Below are positions 23,101-33,668 of a stretch of DNA of 40,311 bases, piece after piece. Position numbers and translations under genes: made by a program. Source of the stretch: Gnetum montanum (lineage: Eukaryota; Streptophyta; Gnetopsida; Gnetales; Gnetaceae); assembly GCA_015680685.1 (NCBI GenBank), contig MNCI01027000.1:60072-100382 (forward strand). The letters run 5' to 3'. The first letter of the stretch is position 1, and every line of letters starts with the position of its first letter. The notes below the pieces were generated by a model. The model saw only the letters and a program-made list of their open reading frames with translations. It did no database searches and was not told the origin of the DNA.

Positions 23101-23877
23101 ATGCTAACGTCCATACCTGTGGATGAAAGCCTGCCAGCGGACGAAGAAGTAATCCATTCTATCATGCTTCCCCCCACCACTAAAGAATCAAATCCCATCC
23201 CGTTGACCTTTCGTGATGGATCCATTAAGGACAATCCTGAGGATCAAGTGACAATGGCATCTATGTTCATCATCATCTAGGTGAGCCACCACCGAATCCA
23301 GGGAGTACATGTAGATGATGGGGAAGCCACTAATGTCATCCCTTATCCCATAGTGGATAAATTAGGCCTGATCAATCAGATCAGTCCTACAATGACGTCA
23401 TGTCTAAAGTCATTCAACGGGGCACGGGTGTAGGTCAAAGGGACCGTCCACATCAACTTTGTAGCAGGGGACCAGTTCTGCATAGATGCTACGTTTATCA
23501 TGGTCAAGGAGATGCCTGGATTCAAGTTGATTCTTTGGAGGTCTTGGTTAGCCCAACTGAGGGTAGTTTCATCACCCATTCACCAGGAGATCCATTTGCC
23601 TTATGCAGGAGGAGAAGTGATTATCCATGGTGATGAAATAACCCCTCAAGCTATTAATAACATAGAGGCAGAACAAGGGTTGGAAATTGAAATGCCTGAG
23701 AATCAATCCCCTACCTGACTACCTACACAAGCTAAAATGGTGGTAGATGATGGCCTAACTTGGGCTGAACTACCATTCCAAGGGGAAGACTATGACGCAA
23801 AAGAGAAGGGTCATAAGTCTCCCCATCCTTACGCGTCGTTAAAGATAAAGGCAATTAAGAAACAACTACAGAGTTAG
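20146..23877 (+). pseudogene. E3 gag-protease polyprotein (gag part), degraded
   Basis: The ATG at 20146 opens a 176-codon stretch related to the E2 N-terminus (Y-N-F-L-C-A-K-L-A-A-N-L-P). A P/T-rich region follows, then the gag core at about 21290-21840 (Y-N-G-E-G-D-P-N-A-Y, A-L-D-W-Y-R-A-L-P, S-A-Q-K-F-I-Q-W-W-S-A and F-I-K-S-K-L-Y-Y). A basic K-rich segment (21870-21990) and a CCHC-type knuckle at 22280-22321 (C-D-Y-H, then C-G-H-D-T-D-Y-C) follow, then a second P-rich linker and protease. The knuckle and the following L-K-D-D-I-Q-R-L-I-D-Q-G are typical of Tat gag. It ends at TAG 23875-23877. At least two frameshifts and several TAG stops. Confidence 0.88.
23257..23718 (+). pseudogene. 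E3 aspartic protease domain
   Basis: Active-site region G-V-H-V-D-D-G-E-A-T-N-V-I-P, then I-M-V-K-E-M-P-G-F-K-L-I and H-L-P-Y-A-G-G-E-V-I-I-H-G. It aligns with E2 12042-12440. D-D-G replaces D-S/T-G, as in E2. In-frame TAGs at about 23278 and 23431 break it. Confidence 0.85.
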
Positions 23878-24009
23878 CAAGCAAACAATGTTTCCTAAAT
23901 ACTACACCTACTTCTTATATTTACGCATGTATTTATGCTTTCCACTAGCTAGCCTCATTACGCTCATGTTTATCTTTGTGTTTGGCTTTGCGTTTCTATC
24001 TTCTTTACT

Positions 24010-24600
24010 CCTTTACGCCAAGGCCCGAACTGGCCTTAAACTAGCAACCTTATCTACATTTTACGCCTGAATTATGCAAAGGCCCAAAATGGCCTTAAAC
24101 TAGCAACCTTATCTACATTTTACGCCTGAATTATGCAAAGGCCCAAAATGGCCTTAAACTAGCAACCTTATCTACATTTTACGCCTGAATTACACAAAGG
24201 CCCAAAATGGCCTTAAACTAGCAACCTTATCTACGCTTTACACTTGAATCAACAACGGCCTGAAATGGCCTTAAACTAGCAATTTCATTTACCCTTTGTA
24301 TCTAACTCTCATTTATGCTTGGAACACAAATTTCATTCACGCTTTATACCGGAATCCAATTTATGCTTACTCTTCATACCTTAGACTAAAAACAACAAAA
24401 TTCAAGCCCGATAGGACCTTAAACTATACAGGGCCTGAAATGGCCTTAAACTAGCAATGTCATTCATGCTCTGTACTTGAATTTCCTTTATGCTCTATAC
24501 CAGAAATTCGTTTATGCTTGGCACCTTAAACTATACAAGACCTGAAATGGCCTTAAACTAGCAACGTCATTTATGCTTTACGTTTGGAAAATTTAACAGC
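24010..24600 (+). repeat. E3 59-bp tandem array combining TTACGC and TTAAACT motifs
   Basis: Four nearly identical 59-bp units (24010-24240) contain TTTTACGCCTGAATTATGC and GGCCCAAAATGGCCTTAAAC followed by TAGCAACC. Degenerate copies run to about 24600. The first motif resembles the E3 U3 word and the second the motif shared with E2. Confidence 0.85.
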
Positions 24601-24822
24601 CCGCGATGATTTCAAAATAGTAACCACATCGACGCTACGCTCTCAAAATTAATCACAATTTATCATAACGATTAAAATGTATGATACATTTTACATCAAG
24701 AGAAAATAAGAAAAACAACATTAACATTAACATCAAAATTTGTTTCAAATATGTTAAAGAAAAAATAATATAGTCTCTTGTTTCATCACACCACAATAAA
24801 ACCTGAGGCTAATTTAGCCACA

Positions 24823-25899
24823 CTACACATTCTCCTTGTTACCACTGTCTCTTGTATCCCCTGGTTCAACTTCTACTCCGAGGAGGTTGTCCTCATAGGG
24901 GCCACCCTTTGCACGAGGGACCCCTTCATAAAGGCGGTCCTCTTCCTGAGGCTCTTGAGTACGTGCCATTTCCTGTAAACTCTCTTCATGAGGATCATCA
25001 CCTTCGTTAACTGCATCCTGTTGAGGAATATCCTCAGGTTGTTCCTGTAATCAGATATGATACATATATTAACGTTGTCATCAAAACTAGGTGTAACAAA
25101 ATGCAATAATACTACAACCCACCTATGATGGTCTGACATCAACAGTAAAGGGGACTTGTTCTAAGCCAATCCATAGACGACGCATGATTTCATCCTCGAT
25201 GAGCTCAGACCAAACCCCATCCCCCCATGCGCCTCTTCAGAACCACACTGCCTCCTCCTTTAGACAAGCATGAGGGGGAGGAACATTGGCCGCTGGGGCA
25301 TGAACACAGCACAGAATGCCCACGATGTCCAAAGCAATTAGGATGGGCTTTAGCATAACACTATAGAATACAAATGTACTACTATTAGAAAAAATCTAGA
25401 TAAGAACATTTGTTATGCCACACTAGGGCTTGTACAATTCTTGAAAATTATAGCGTATACTGGAGATGCATAGCCAAAATTGCCTAAACCCTTGTAACAA
25501 CTCAAGCTCTGTCTCTGATGATGGCAATGAAAGAAAATACTGCGTATTACCCCGATGCAATATATAATTATCACAGAACTCTGATTATATTACATCTACA
25601 TGCTATACATTATCTTTACACAATGTTATTCCATATCATCTAAGCCTTCATAACAATAGTTCAATTTTTGTATAGATAGATATTAACACCATGATACAAC
25701 ATTAGAAGCCAAAATAGACAAACCACTACGCTGCAACAAACAATGACAATAGAATAAAAAAATGGTGAACAACAACTTACCAGTTAAGCGGCGTAACATC
25801 CAAAGCTTCTACTCTAGCCTATGAAACCCGCTGCACACTCTCCTGCATCTCGTCTATCCTAGCCAACTTAGCATTCTTGCCTTTAACCTTGGGTGCCAT
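24823..25899 (-). pseudogene. E3 antisense spliced gene, function unknown
   Basis: Minus strand. Exon 1 is 25899-25781: basic start M-A-P-K-V-K-G-K, one TAG where the E2 homologue has Q (CAG), then donor CTG/GTAAGT. The middle exon runs from at least about 25560 to 25123. Its frame has Y-F-L-S-L-P, F-R-Q-F-W-L-C-I, L-K-P-I-L-I-A-L-D-I-V-G-I-L-C-C and V-W-S-E-L-I-E-D-E-I-M-R-R-L, with stops at 25425 (TAG), 25398 (TAG), 25239 (TGA) and 25125 (TAG), all reachable from Q or R codons by C-to-T. Intron 2 (25122-25045, 78 nt) is GT...TTACAG and phase 0. The last exon, 25044-24823, is 73 uninterrupted codons, rich in E, D and Q, ending TAG. The 3' splice site of intron 1 could not be placed with matching phase. 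Unrecognised protein of perhaps 260 residues with a basic start and an acidic end, which would suit a nuclear regulator. Confidence 0.65.
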
Positions 25900-26017
25900 T
25901 TTTGCAAAGGTTGAAATCGAACAAAGTCCTAGTAAAATCGTTTGCTCACGCTCTCTTCTCGCTATAACCAGTCCAAATTCATGATATCGGTAACCTGTTT
26001 TGAGTATGAACCACTGG

Positions 26018-26023
26018 TTTATA
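26018..26023 (-). promoter_or_regulatory. Candidate TATA box of the E3 antisense gene
   Basis: On the minus strand TATAAA (within the palindrome GTTTATAAAC) lies about 120 bp upstream of the exon 1 ATG at 25899, a suitable distance for a plant promoter with a short leader. Being palindromic and AT-rich it may also be chance. Confidence 0.4.
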
Positions 26024-26496
26024 AACAAAATTCTCAAAACCAACTGATTCTTTCTGCCTAATTGATGTGGAACTTTCTTGAAACGTAGGTGTCAGTATGA
26101 AATAAAACATGAAGATCTGGGCATTAATGTCGTAGATATCATGTGAATTACGGTCTAAAATGACCCTAAACTAACGCATAGCTTATCACCTTGTAATTTG
26201 GCCGCATTAACTACGGTTAGTGAGAAATTCAAATATAACCATTTCGACACACTAGACACGCCACGTTACACCTTTCATCTCATTTCATACACTAGCATCT
26301 AGGTAGCTTAGCTTGGCATTTCTTTTTACAGACTATGCATATTTGTAATGGTCCACTAAGACCTTAAACTGGAAACTTCTCTAACATGCAATTCTGATGT
26401 AGAAAAAACAAATTATCATCATTTAACAGATTGACAGTAAAGAAATGTAACAACTTTCTCTTTTTTGACATTTTTTGCAGGGCAATCCACTCACAA

Positions 26497-28110
26497 ATGG
26501 ACACAGCTTCATCCATACCCTTAACCTTAACAGGGCCACATGGGAAGATCATTAGATAGTGTGATCAAATGTTAGTAGAAACAAACCCTGTCCCTTATGA
26601 CACAACCATAGCAACATTGGAAATATCCCCAGACTGGCCAGAACATCTAACCCAAACACTCGACCTGGAGGCTGGTGATGTAACTAAGGACCCTCTCAGT
26701 GAGGCCCTTGTGGTTACGCACAAGGGTAAAAATAAAACTCTTAAGGTTAGTTCTCTCCTAGAACAACAGACACAAAGTGATATAACCCAAGTGCTCCAAA
26801 ACAATGCTGCTGTATTCATGTGGTCATATGAAGACATGCCAGGTTTAAACTTGAGATTAATACAGCACAACATAATCTTGGACCTCCGCATCAAACCAAT
26901 TAGACAGAAGGCATAAAAGATTAAGCCAGAAATTGCACTAGTGGTGCGTAATGAAATCACCAAGATGTACTAGGCTAGTTTCATTCACACAGTAGATTAC
27001 TTGGACTGGGTGTCCAATATTGTAGTTGTCTCTAAGAAAACGGGAGGCATACGCATCTGCATAGACTTCCGAGATCTGAACAAAGCTACGATTAAGGATA
27101 ACTTCCCCTTACCGAGTATTGACCAACTGATCAACACAACAGCTAGTCATGCACTCCTATCCTTTATGGATTATTTTTCAGGCTATAATCAAATTCGTAT
27201 TAACCCAGAGCACCAATTGACCACAACATTCATGATGCCCTAGGGGACCTTCTATTACACCATGATGCCTTTTGGGTTAAAAAACGCTGAAGCAACATAT
27301 CAACGAGCCATGACATACATCTTTAGCGATTATATCTTAGGGAGATTGAATGAATACATAGATGACATAGCTATCGAGTCTATAAAGTCATAAGATCACT
27401 CAGAAGACCTGGAGTTAGTCCTTAAACGATGTCTCAAACACGACTTAAGGCTCAACCCAAAGAAATGTGTATTTGGAGTTAAAACTGGACGCATGTTGGG
27501 GTTTGTGGTATTAGAGACTGGCATCTGAGTCAACCTTGACAAGGTTAAGGCCATCATCGATTTAACGCCACCAACAAATCTCAAGGAACTATGTGGGTTA
27601 CAGGGCAGACTTCAGTTCATTAGGCGGTTTGTTTCAAAACTAACAAATAAATTACACCCCATGTAACATCTTCTAAAGAAGGGTGTTAATTTTGAATGGA
27701 CCGATGACTGCCAGCATGCATTTGACAATTTAAAAGAAGAGCTGAAACACTTACCAATGGTCTTCCTGCCATAAAGGAATAAACCTTTCTACATTTATCT
27801 AGCTAACTCTGACGTGTCTATAGCTGCGCTACTTTGCCAGAAAAGGAACGATGGGTCAGAATTCCCTATCTATTACCTTATTCATGCTCTATTTACGTAC
27901 GAAACCAAGTACAACGAAGTAGAGCGTAACTATTTGGCATTAGTTTTCACACTTAAAAAATGTAGGCATTATCTTTTTCGTAGTCAGATCAACATAATCT
28001 ATAAAAATAACGTTCTGCGGGCTATCTCCAACAATTTGTATGAAAGTAGTAGGATAGCTCGTTGGAAAGCTATCATAGCCGAGTTTGACTTACATTATGT
28101 TGGCTAGTCA
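26497..28110 (+). pseudogene. E3 pol: reverse transcriptase and RNase H
   Basis: The ATG at 26497 (M-D-T-A) corresponds to the E2 pol start. RT motifs: V-S-N-I-V-V-V-S-K-K, R-I-C-I-D-F-R-D-L-N-K-A-T, D-N-F-P-L-P-S-I-D-Q-L-I, S-F-M-D-Y-F-S-G-Y-N-Q-I (catalytic D), F-G-L-K-N-A-E-A-T-Y-Q-R and Y-I-D-D at 27355-27366. Then L-N-P-K-K-C-V-F-G-V, L-Q-G-R-L-Q-F-I-R-R-F and the gypsy RNase H (27780-28100: F-Y-I-Y-L-A, E-T-K-Y-N-E-V-E, R-I-A-R-W-K). About ten stops, many lying where E2 has Q or R, and no obvious frameshift. Confidence 0.92.
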
Positions 28111-28219
28111 TCCAACAAAGGTCAAGCCATAGCCAACCAGTTAGCAACATCATCGATTAACAATCAAGCTACAATAGAACCGGATTTTCCAGATGAACAT
28201 GTACATAGTCTAAGCCCTG

Positions 28220-28660
28220 TACCAATAGGACATGAAGCGACATTATATTTTGACAGAGCTTCAACCACTAGAGGCAGCAGTGTCGCCGATGTCATTATGC
28301 TTTCCCCTAAGGATGTGCATCCGTTGGCTTACTGCCTGACCTTCCCTTGTATGAATAACATGGTAGAGTATGAGGGGCTCCTTAGAGGATTGTTAACAGC
28401 CAAAGAACTCAATGTTCAACACCTGGCAATTCGAGGTGATTTGATGCTGGTCATTAATCAAATCACAGGAGTCTACGCCTGCAAGGCTATGCATCTACAG
28501 CCCTACTATGATATGGCTAAAGATCTCCTGAAACAATTCGTGACAACCGATGCCCAACACATTCCATGCAACGAAAACATTGTTGCTGATGCATTGGCAA
28601 CACTGGCACTAAACGTGCCACCACACTTGTTTGCCACTTGGCCTGCTTTAATGATAGAAT
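28220..28660 (+). pseudogene. E3 pol: archaeal-type second RNase H (aRH)
   Basis: Y-F-D-R-A-S (D kept, following G changed to R), E-Y-E-G-L-L-R-G-L, R-G-D-L-M-L-V-I-N-Q and V-A-D-A-L-A-T-L-A give the four acidic residues. It starts the longest open stretch of the window (28297-29232, 311 codons), which runs on into integrase. Diagnostic of the Tat lineage. Confidence 0.92.
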
Positions 28661-28739
28661 GTACAGAGCCTGTCATTCAAGTGGTGCATATTTCTTCATT
28701 AAACACGGGAGGAATGTCAGAATGGTATGACAACATTAA

Positions 28740-29964
28740 AACTTACCTTTTGCATGGAGAACCACCACACGAGCTAACACATGCACAAAAAGATGCAGTG
28801 TGCAAGCGTGCCAGGAAATACGTCATCCTTGGAGATAGTACTCTCTGTAGACACTTCTTTGATGGGGTATTGCTTACCTGTGTTAACAGTGACCAAGCAC
28901 AACGAATAGTTAATGAAGTCCACGAAGGGATGTGCAAAGGACACGTAGCCCCACGAGCAATGACTGCTAAAATCATACGCTTAGGATACTATTGGCTGTA
29001 CATGGAAAAAGATTGCCTTGCCAAGGTTAAGACGTGTGACACGTGCCAACGTTACACAAATCCAATACACATGTCACCAACCGAGCTACAAACTACTCAA
29101 ATTACTTGGCCATTCCAACGATGGGGACTGAACATCATAGGTCCTATCATGCCTAAATCTTCTGCAGATCATAGCTTCATTATCACCGCCACTAAGTATT
29201 TTACAAAGTGGGTAGAGGCTATCCCTCTATGAAAGATTACATCCCAAAAGGTTTTCCATTTCATCTTAGACAATATTGTAACTAGATTTGGCCTCCCTAT
29301 GACTATTATGACTGACAATGGACCACAATTTAGTAGCACAGAAACCAAATCTTTTTGCAATAATCTTGGCATTAAATAGTCTTTTTCTTCACCTTATTAC
29401 CCGCAAGAAAATGGTCAAGTAGAGGCAACAAACAAGGTGATTATCAATTTACTCAAGAAGACGCTCAACAATAACAAGAAGTGGTGGCATGAAAAAATCC
29501 TCTATGTGCTATGGGCATATCATACGACGTGCAGAACAGCCACAGACAGGGTGCCCTATAGCCTGGTCTACGGATCTGAAGCAATGTTGCCCTTGGAATT
29601 ACAAGTTCCCTCATTGCAGATGGTCCTATCTATGGTTATAAATGAGACACAACATAATGAGTCTAGAATTATGGATTTAGACTCAGTGGAGGAGAAACAC
29701 ATCCAAATGTTCAACACCATCGAAAAATATCAGGATAAACAGAGACAGAAGCATTGGCACAACCTGCATCAACGACCGATCGAGAAATGAGACTTAGTTC
29801 TCAAGGCCATTCGTGAACCAGTAGGCAAGTTCTCTGCAAACTGGGAAGGCCCTTTCCTGGTCATCGACGCATACGGAAACGGAGCATTCAAGTTAGCAGA
29901 CATCAACGACAATGAGTTATCAAACCCAGTAAATCATCTGTATTTGAAGTGGTATTACATCTAA
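28740..29964 (+). pseudogene. E3 pol: integrase
   Basis: Zinc-binding H-E-G-M-C-K-G-H and C-D-T-C-Q-R; first catalytic site reads W-G-L-N-I-I-G-P with N (AAC, 29131-29133) where E2 has D; second site T-D-N-G-P-Q-F intact; third E in N-G-Q-V-E-A-T-N-K intact. The C-terminal part has W-E-G-P-F-L-V and ends H-L-Y-L-K-W-Y-Y-I with TAA at 29962-29964. TGA at about 29230 and 29788 and TAG at about 29378 interrupt it. No chromodomain follows. Confidence 0.92.
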
Positions 29965-29984
29965 ACATTAACTCAGCTCAAGAT

Positions 29985-30400
29985 TAAGTAACACATGTCC
30001 TCTACGATGTAAAATTGGCAAAGTTGTAAATGTCCACTACGACGTAAAACTGGCAAAGTTGTAAACGTCCGCTATGACGTAAAACTGTTAGCTCTTGCAC
30101 GCATCCACCAAGACGCTAAACTGGTAAAGTTTTCAACTATCCGCCATGACATGAAACTGGCAAGGTAAGCACACGTCTACTGAGACACTAAATCAGCACA
30201 GATTTGTCCCTGGGTAATGACGTAAAACTGACACCCACAGCACAGTCTACTAGGACCATAAACTAGCCCTTCCATTGTCCGCTATGACGTAAAACTAGCA
30301 GCTTCCAATCTGCCCAGATGTAAACTGGGACCACGGTCTACTGAGACTTAAAATTAGCAACGACAGTCAAATAGGACCTAAAACGAGAATCTATCAACAA
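29985..30400 (+). repeat. E3 repeat zone after integrase (TCCGCTATGACGTAAAACTGG-type units)
   Basis: About ten degenerate units of roughly 35-45 bp, each with a core like GTCCRCTAYGACGTAAAACT followed by GGCA. Single units are nearly the same as the degenerate units of E2 at 34389-34605, so the zone was present before the two families diverged. Confidence 0.8.
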
Positions 30401-30483
30401 GCCATCCATGAAGCAAGAAAGTGTGATCATTCTTGCATAGCATCCCTACCAGATGGAGTAGGTAAGGCGTTGGGACAGACACA

Positions 30484-30944
30484 ATGCTGCTACCCTGCCA
30501 GCATTTTGCTAATTCCTCGGATATGCTGAAAGGCATACTACTGATCCCTCAGAGATGTTGCTATGACAGCCACTTCATAGTTGCAACTCCTGGAATCAAT
30601 TTTACCGCTTGGGGCCCTAAAGAAACTGCGGCCACCCATGGTCTCAGCGGCCTCCATCCATCGCTGTCACTAGATTCTGGCTTCACAGATTCACTTGACA
30701 TGTTCTTTGCACGGTTCTACGAGTAAGATGAATCTAGCTATCGATGGCAACTTCAAGAACCGTGGCATCAACATTGGCACCCTTGCTGTTTGCTGTAGTC
30801 CCTCTTTCACGGGCTCCGCCCGCCTTTTCTCTTTGGATGGCGCTTGTTTCAACAGCCTCCCTCCTTAGCGATCAGGATGTTTATTTCTGGCTTTCTACTC
30901 TATGTTTTGTTTTGCAGGTTACTTATTACGATGGCGTTGATTGA
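30484..30944 (+). other. E3: two adjacent open frames in a more GC-rich patch, origin unknown
   Basis: An 80-codon frame (30484-30726) and a 66-codon frame (30744-30944) follow each other between the repeat zone and the polypurine tract. The second begins M-A-T-S-R-T-V-A and is hydrophobic (a possible membrane or signal-like segment). The patch is visibly richer in G and C than its surroundings and no similar sequence is seen in E2. It could be a captured fragment or an extra element gene. I do not recognise it, and open frames of this size can occur by chance. Confidence 0.3.
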
Positions 30945-31138
30945 GAATGCTTTCATTGGAAGGCAAGGTGTTATGGCGTTCTAAGGTGGCTGCTCAGACT
31001 AGTGTGGTCATTTGGAAGTGCAAACCCTACCTCTCCCTCCATCAAATGTCTTACCTTGTTTTTCCCCTTTCCTTGTCCTTTCCTCATCCTTACAATTGTC
31101 TTGCCTTCTCCTTTTCTTGTACAGAACATGAGCATTAA

Positions 31139-31580
31139 GTCAATCTGTTTTCATTGTCATGCCCATAAACTGGCGTAACACAGCTTGCCTTATGGCATGC
31201 AATCTACATTTTTTTCAAAAAAACAAAAAATGGGGGTTTTTGGCAAAATGGATGTAAAACAACTCGTCCGGGCCATGTAAGCGTAACACAAATTGCACTT
31301 GCAAGCCCTTTATATGCAGTATGACAGAGTAACTTTTCATAAACACATTAATGAAAGGACGTAATGACTTGTTTGGAGAAGCTTCATATTCATGTATTTG
31401 AGTCTTCCCCGAACCTACCATCTCTAACTCCTGTAAGATCCCTTTTACACTCTGTTTCCTTCCATCCTCGCACTTCTAAGTTCGACAGAACAACATTTGA
31501 GTAGTCTCCGATAGACGTTGTTGATGCCTTTGCCTTTCCAGTGTTTCGTATTCTTTGTTGACGTATTTCAGGCAAGCCCT
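31139..31580 (+). other. E3 3' untranslated region
   Basis: No coding or repeat structure seen apart from an A-rich stretch at about 31210-31230. It leads into the polypurine tract. Confidence 0.5.
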
Positions 31581-31587
31581 CTAAATG

Positions 31588-31605
31588 TCAACAAAGAGGG
31601 GCCAT
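31588..31605 (+). other. E3 polypurine tract
   Basis: TCAACAAAGAGGGGCCAT directly before the 3' LTR. The same sequence with two changes precedes the E2 3' LTR (35770-35787), including the upstream AAAYG, so the site is under shared descent. ACAAAGAGGGG is the purine run. Confidence 0.75.
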
Positions 31606-33056
31606 TGAAACATCGTGACAATTTCGAGTCCCCGACAGTTCAGCAAAAAAGCTAGTGACTCAGAAAAAGGGTTGCAACAAGGCACAACGTGGCAAGTTCC
31701 TTTTCAGCCGAAGGTCTGTCCAACCACACTGCGTGGCACAGCAAGAGCAAATTCCAGAAGACGGAGCAAAGCGATGGATGCACAGCGGCAAAAATTCCAA
31801 CCTTACAAGTTATCTATTTTGAAAATCTTAACTTTTAGAAAATTACGCTATATTATGCTACATAGCGTAACATCTCATTATGCAGTGTAATATCAAAGAC
31901 AGTCCACTGCGGTATCAAGGATGGCCAACATGCAAGACTTCAACATCCTAGTAAAAATCTCAAGGCCTAAGCAATGATTTGCAACATAACGCAAGTTTCA
32001 GCAAGTCTTCTTTCCTGGTTAAGGGGCCCATTACACTGCTTTACGTAGTGTAGTGTAGTAAAAAATCCCCCAGAAAAGATAGAAACAGAGAAAGCGCGGC
32101 AATAACACTTCAACTTTTGCGGTTTCGTTATTTTATGCTAAATTACGCTACGATGTGTAATTTAGTGTAATGTAGCATAATTCAAGTGACGAAAAGCACA
32201 ATTTAGACATCAGTAGTTCTTACGCCACAATACGTGCTCTAGCATATTACAATGTAATCAGAGGACAATTTGTTGTCAAATCCCACATGAAGGTATTTTA
32301 CGACGCTTTACGCAGCATAGCATCTTAAGCTTCAATGACAACACATTGAGTCAACGGCATTTTACGAGTTCAGGACATGTGTCACTTAAACTGTGTTATT
32401 CTCCTAATCTTAACCTTATAAATGCTCCAGTTGACAAAGATCAAAAGGGGCTGGCAAAAGTTTTCTCTTTCGAGATTCGCAAGAGAGTAAAAGAAAACGA
32501 GGATCAGCAATCGTGAGAACATTGGAGGTGATTAGCGAGAGCTCTAGATCAGAAATAATCGGCTATCTAATATTCTCCCCAGGGTCCAACTTCCTTGCGC
32601 CCAGATTGGCTAGAACAAGGTAGATTGATCCCTCGTTTATTTCAACTTTAGATAACTTTCTTGCTACTAGCATGTGCTTCGTCCAAACCGAAGCCCGCTT
32701 GTAATCATTGCATCAAACACATTGTGTTCATAAATAAAATCCTAGATCTTGTAATCGTATTCTCTACACATCTAATTTCTTGTATCCTATTTACATAGAG
32801 CTGGTAATCACGTCTAAGTCGTTTACATCATTTTTCAATTATTTACAAAATCGTCAATATTGAATTTCCATTTTGCCATCAAATTATTACAAAAGAAAAA
32901 ATTTTACTGGTTAAGTCCCTGTCTGATTGACAAGATTGTTCAGGGCACCTCGGATTCATTTTTCTCTAGCACGGCCCTCACACAGATCCAAGGTTAAAAC
33001 TATGTACACGAATTTTCGTTTAGTATTTCCAGTGACCAATGTTTTCCGTTGTTACA
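31606..33056 (+). repeat. E3 3' LTR
   Basis: 1451 bp, start TGAAACATCG, end GTTACA. U3 keeps the inverted modules in partly decayed form (for example TTATGCTACATAGCGTAA near 31855). TATAAAT is at 32417-32423 and a polyadenylation-type AATAAA at 32733-32738. Confidence 0.93.
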
Positions 33057-33061
33057 TTAAA
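33057..33061. repeat. E3 target-site duplication, right copy (TTAAA)
   Basis: Identical to 18430-18434. Confidence 0.93.
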
Positions 33062-33650
33062 CAAGCATTTTCATCACCTTTCTACCCACCGAGCAATAGT
33101 TAAGTGGAGGCTACAAACAAAACTATCATCATGGTGCTCAAAAAGATGCTAAATCAGAGCAAGAAATGATGGCATGAACAATTGGTCTATGAATTATGGG
33201 CATACAGAATGACACATCGAATAGCTATAGGTAAAACTCCATATAGTCTTGTATCTAGATCTGAAGTTATTTTACCTTTAGCATTACAGGTTCCCTCATT
33301 GCGGATAGTTCTCTTGGGCCTCCTCGATGAAGGTTAAAACAATGAACTACATATTGTTGACCTTGATTCAATAGAAGAAGAGCGTGTGTGAATGCTTGAT
33401 CAAATAGAATGGTACCAAAAAAAAATAGAGGCAAAGGCACAAGCATGATCTCCATAAACTCCAAATCAAAGAAGGATATCTAGTCCTTAAGGTCACCCAT
33501 GAACATCTAGATAAATTCTCAACCAACTGGGAAGGGCCTTACTTGGTCACCATTGCATACAATAATGGAGCATTCAAACTTGCTAACATGGACGAGAATG
33601 GGTTTGCTAACCCTACAAATCATTTGTACCTGAAATGGTACTATGTTTGA
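33062..33650 (+). pseudogene. E2 pol: integrase, second part
   Basis: It continues the frame interrupted at 18434: F-S-S-P-F-Y-P, V-E-A-T-N-K (third catalytic residue E kept), W-H-E-Q-L-V-Y-E-L-W-A-Y, P-Y-S-L-V-S-R-S-E and W-E-G-P-Y-L-V. The end H-L-Y-L-K-W-Y-Y-V stops at TGA 33648-33650, aligning with the E3 C-terminus. Several TAG/TGA stops. Confidence 0.9.
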
Positions 33651-33668
33651 TAAACTTGAGGTACGTCA

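Larger units (their letters stand above)
23878..26496 (+). other. E3 protease-to-pol gap, possibly an intron, holding the antisense gene
   Basis: 2.6 kb with no sense coding. Contents: 59-bp repeat array (24010-24600), antisense gene (24823-25899) with its upstream TATA (26018-26023), single TTAAACT-type motifs at about 26150 and 26349. The right end has a long pyrimidine tract and TTTTTTGCAG (26471-26480), a strong-looking 3' splice site 16 bases before the pol ATG. E2 has an AG at 15537-15538 in the same place. Splicing between protease and RT is known for related Ogre elements; here it is inferred. Confidence 0.6.
18435..33056 (+). mobile_element. E3: Tat-lineage Ty3/gypsy retrotransposon, innermost and youngest by nesting
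   Basis: 14.6 kb, LTRs 18435-19889 and 31606-33056, flanked by TTAAA. It has the same plan as E2: gag-protease, 2.6 kb gap, pol with archaeal-type RNase H, repeat zone, polypurine tract. It is better preserved than E2 (a 311-codon open stretch in pol) but still has stops in every domain. It carries an antisense spliced gene in the gap (24823-25899). Confidence 0.93.

Noticed and set aside
25560-25780. Whole stretch between E3 exon 1 and 25560 as coding
   Set aside because: All three minus-strand frames have several stops in about 200 nt and none gives a matching intron phase with TTTGTTGCAG at 25740-25731. It is more likely mostly intron or decayed.
28743-28976. Minus-strand frames within the pol genes of E2 and E3
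   Set aside because: They are mirror images of well-recognised sense RT, RNase H and integrase sequence.
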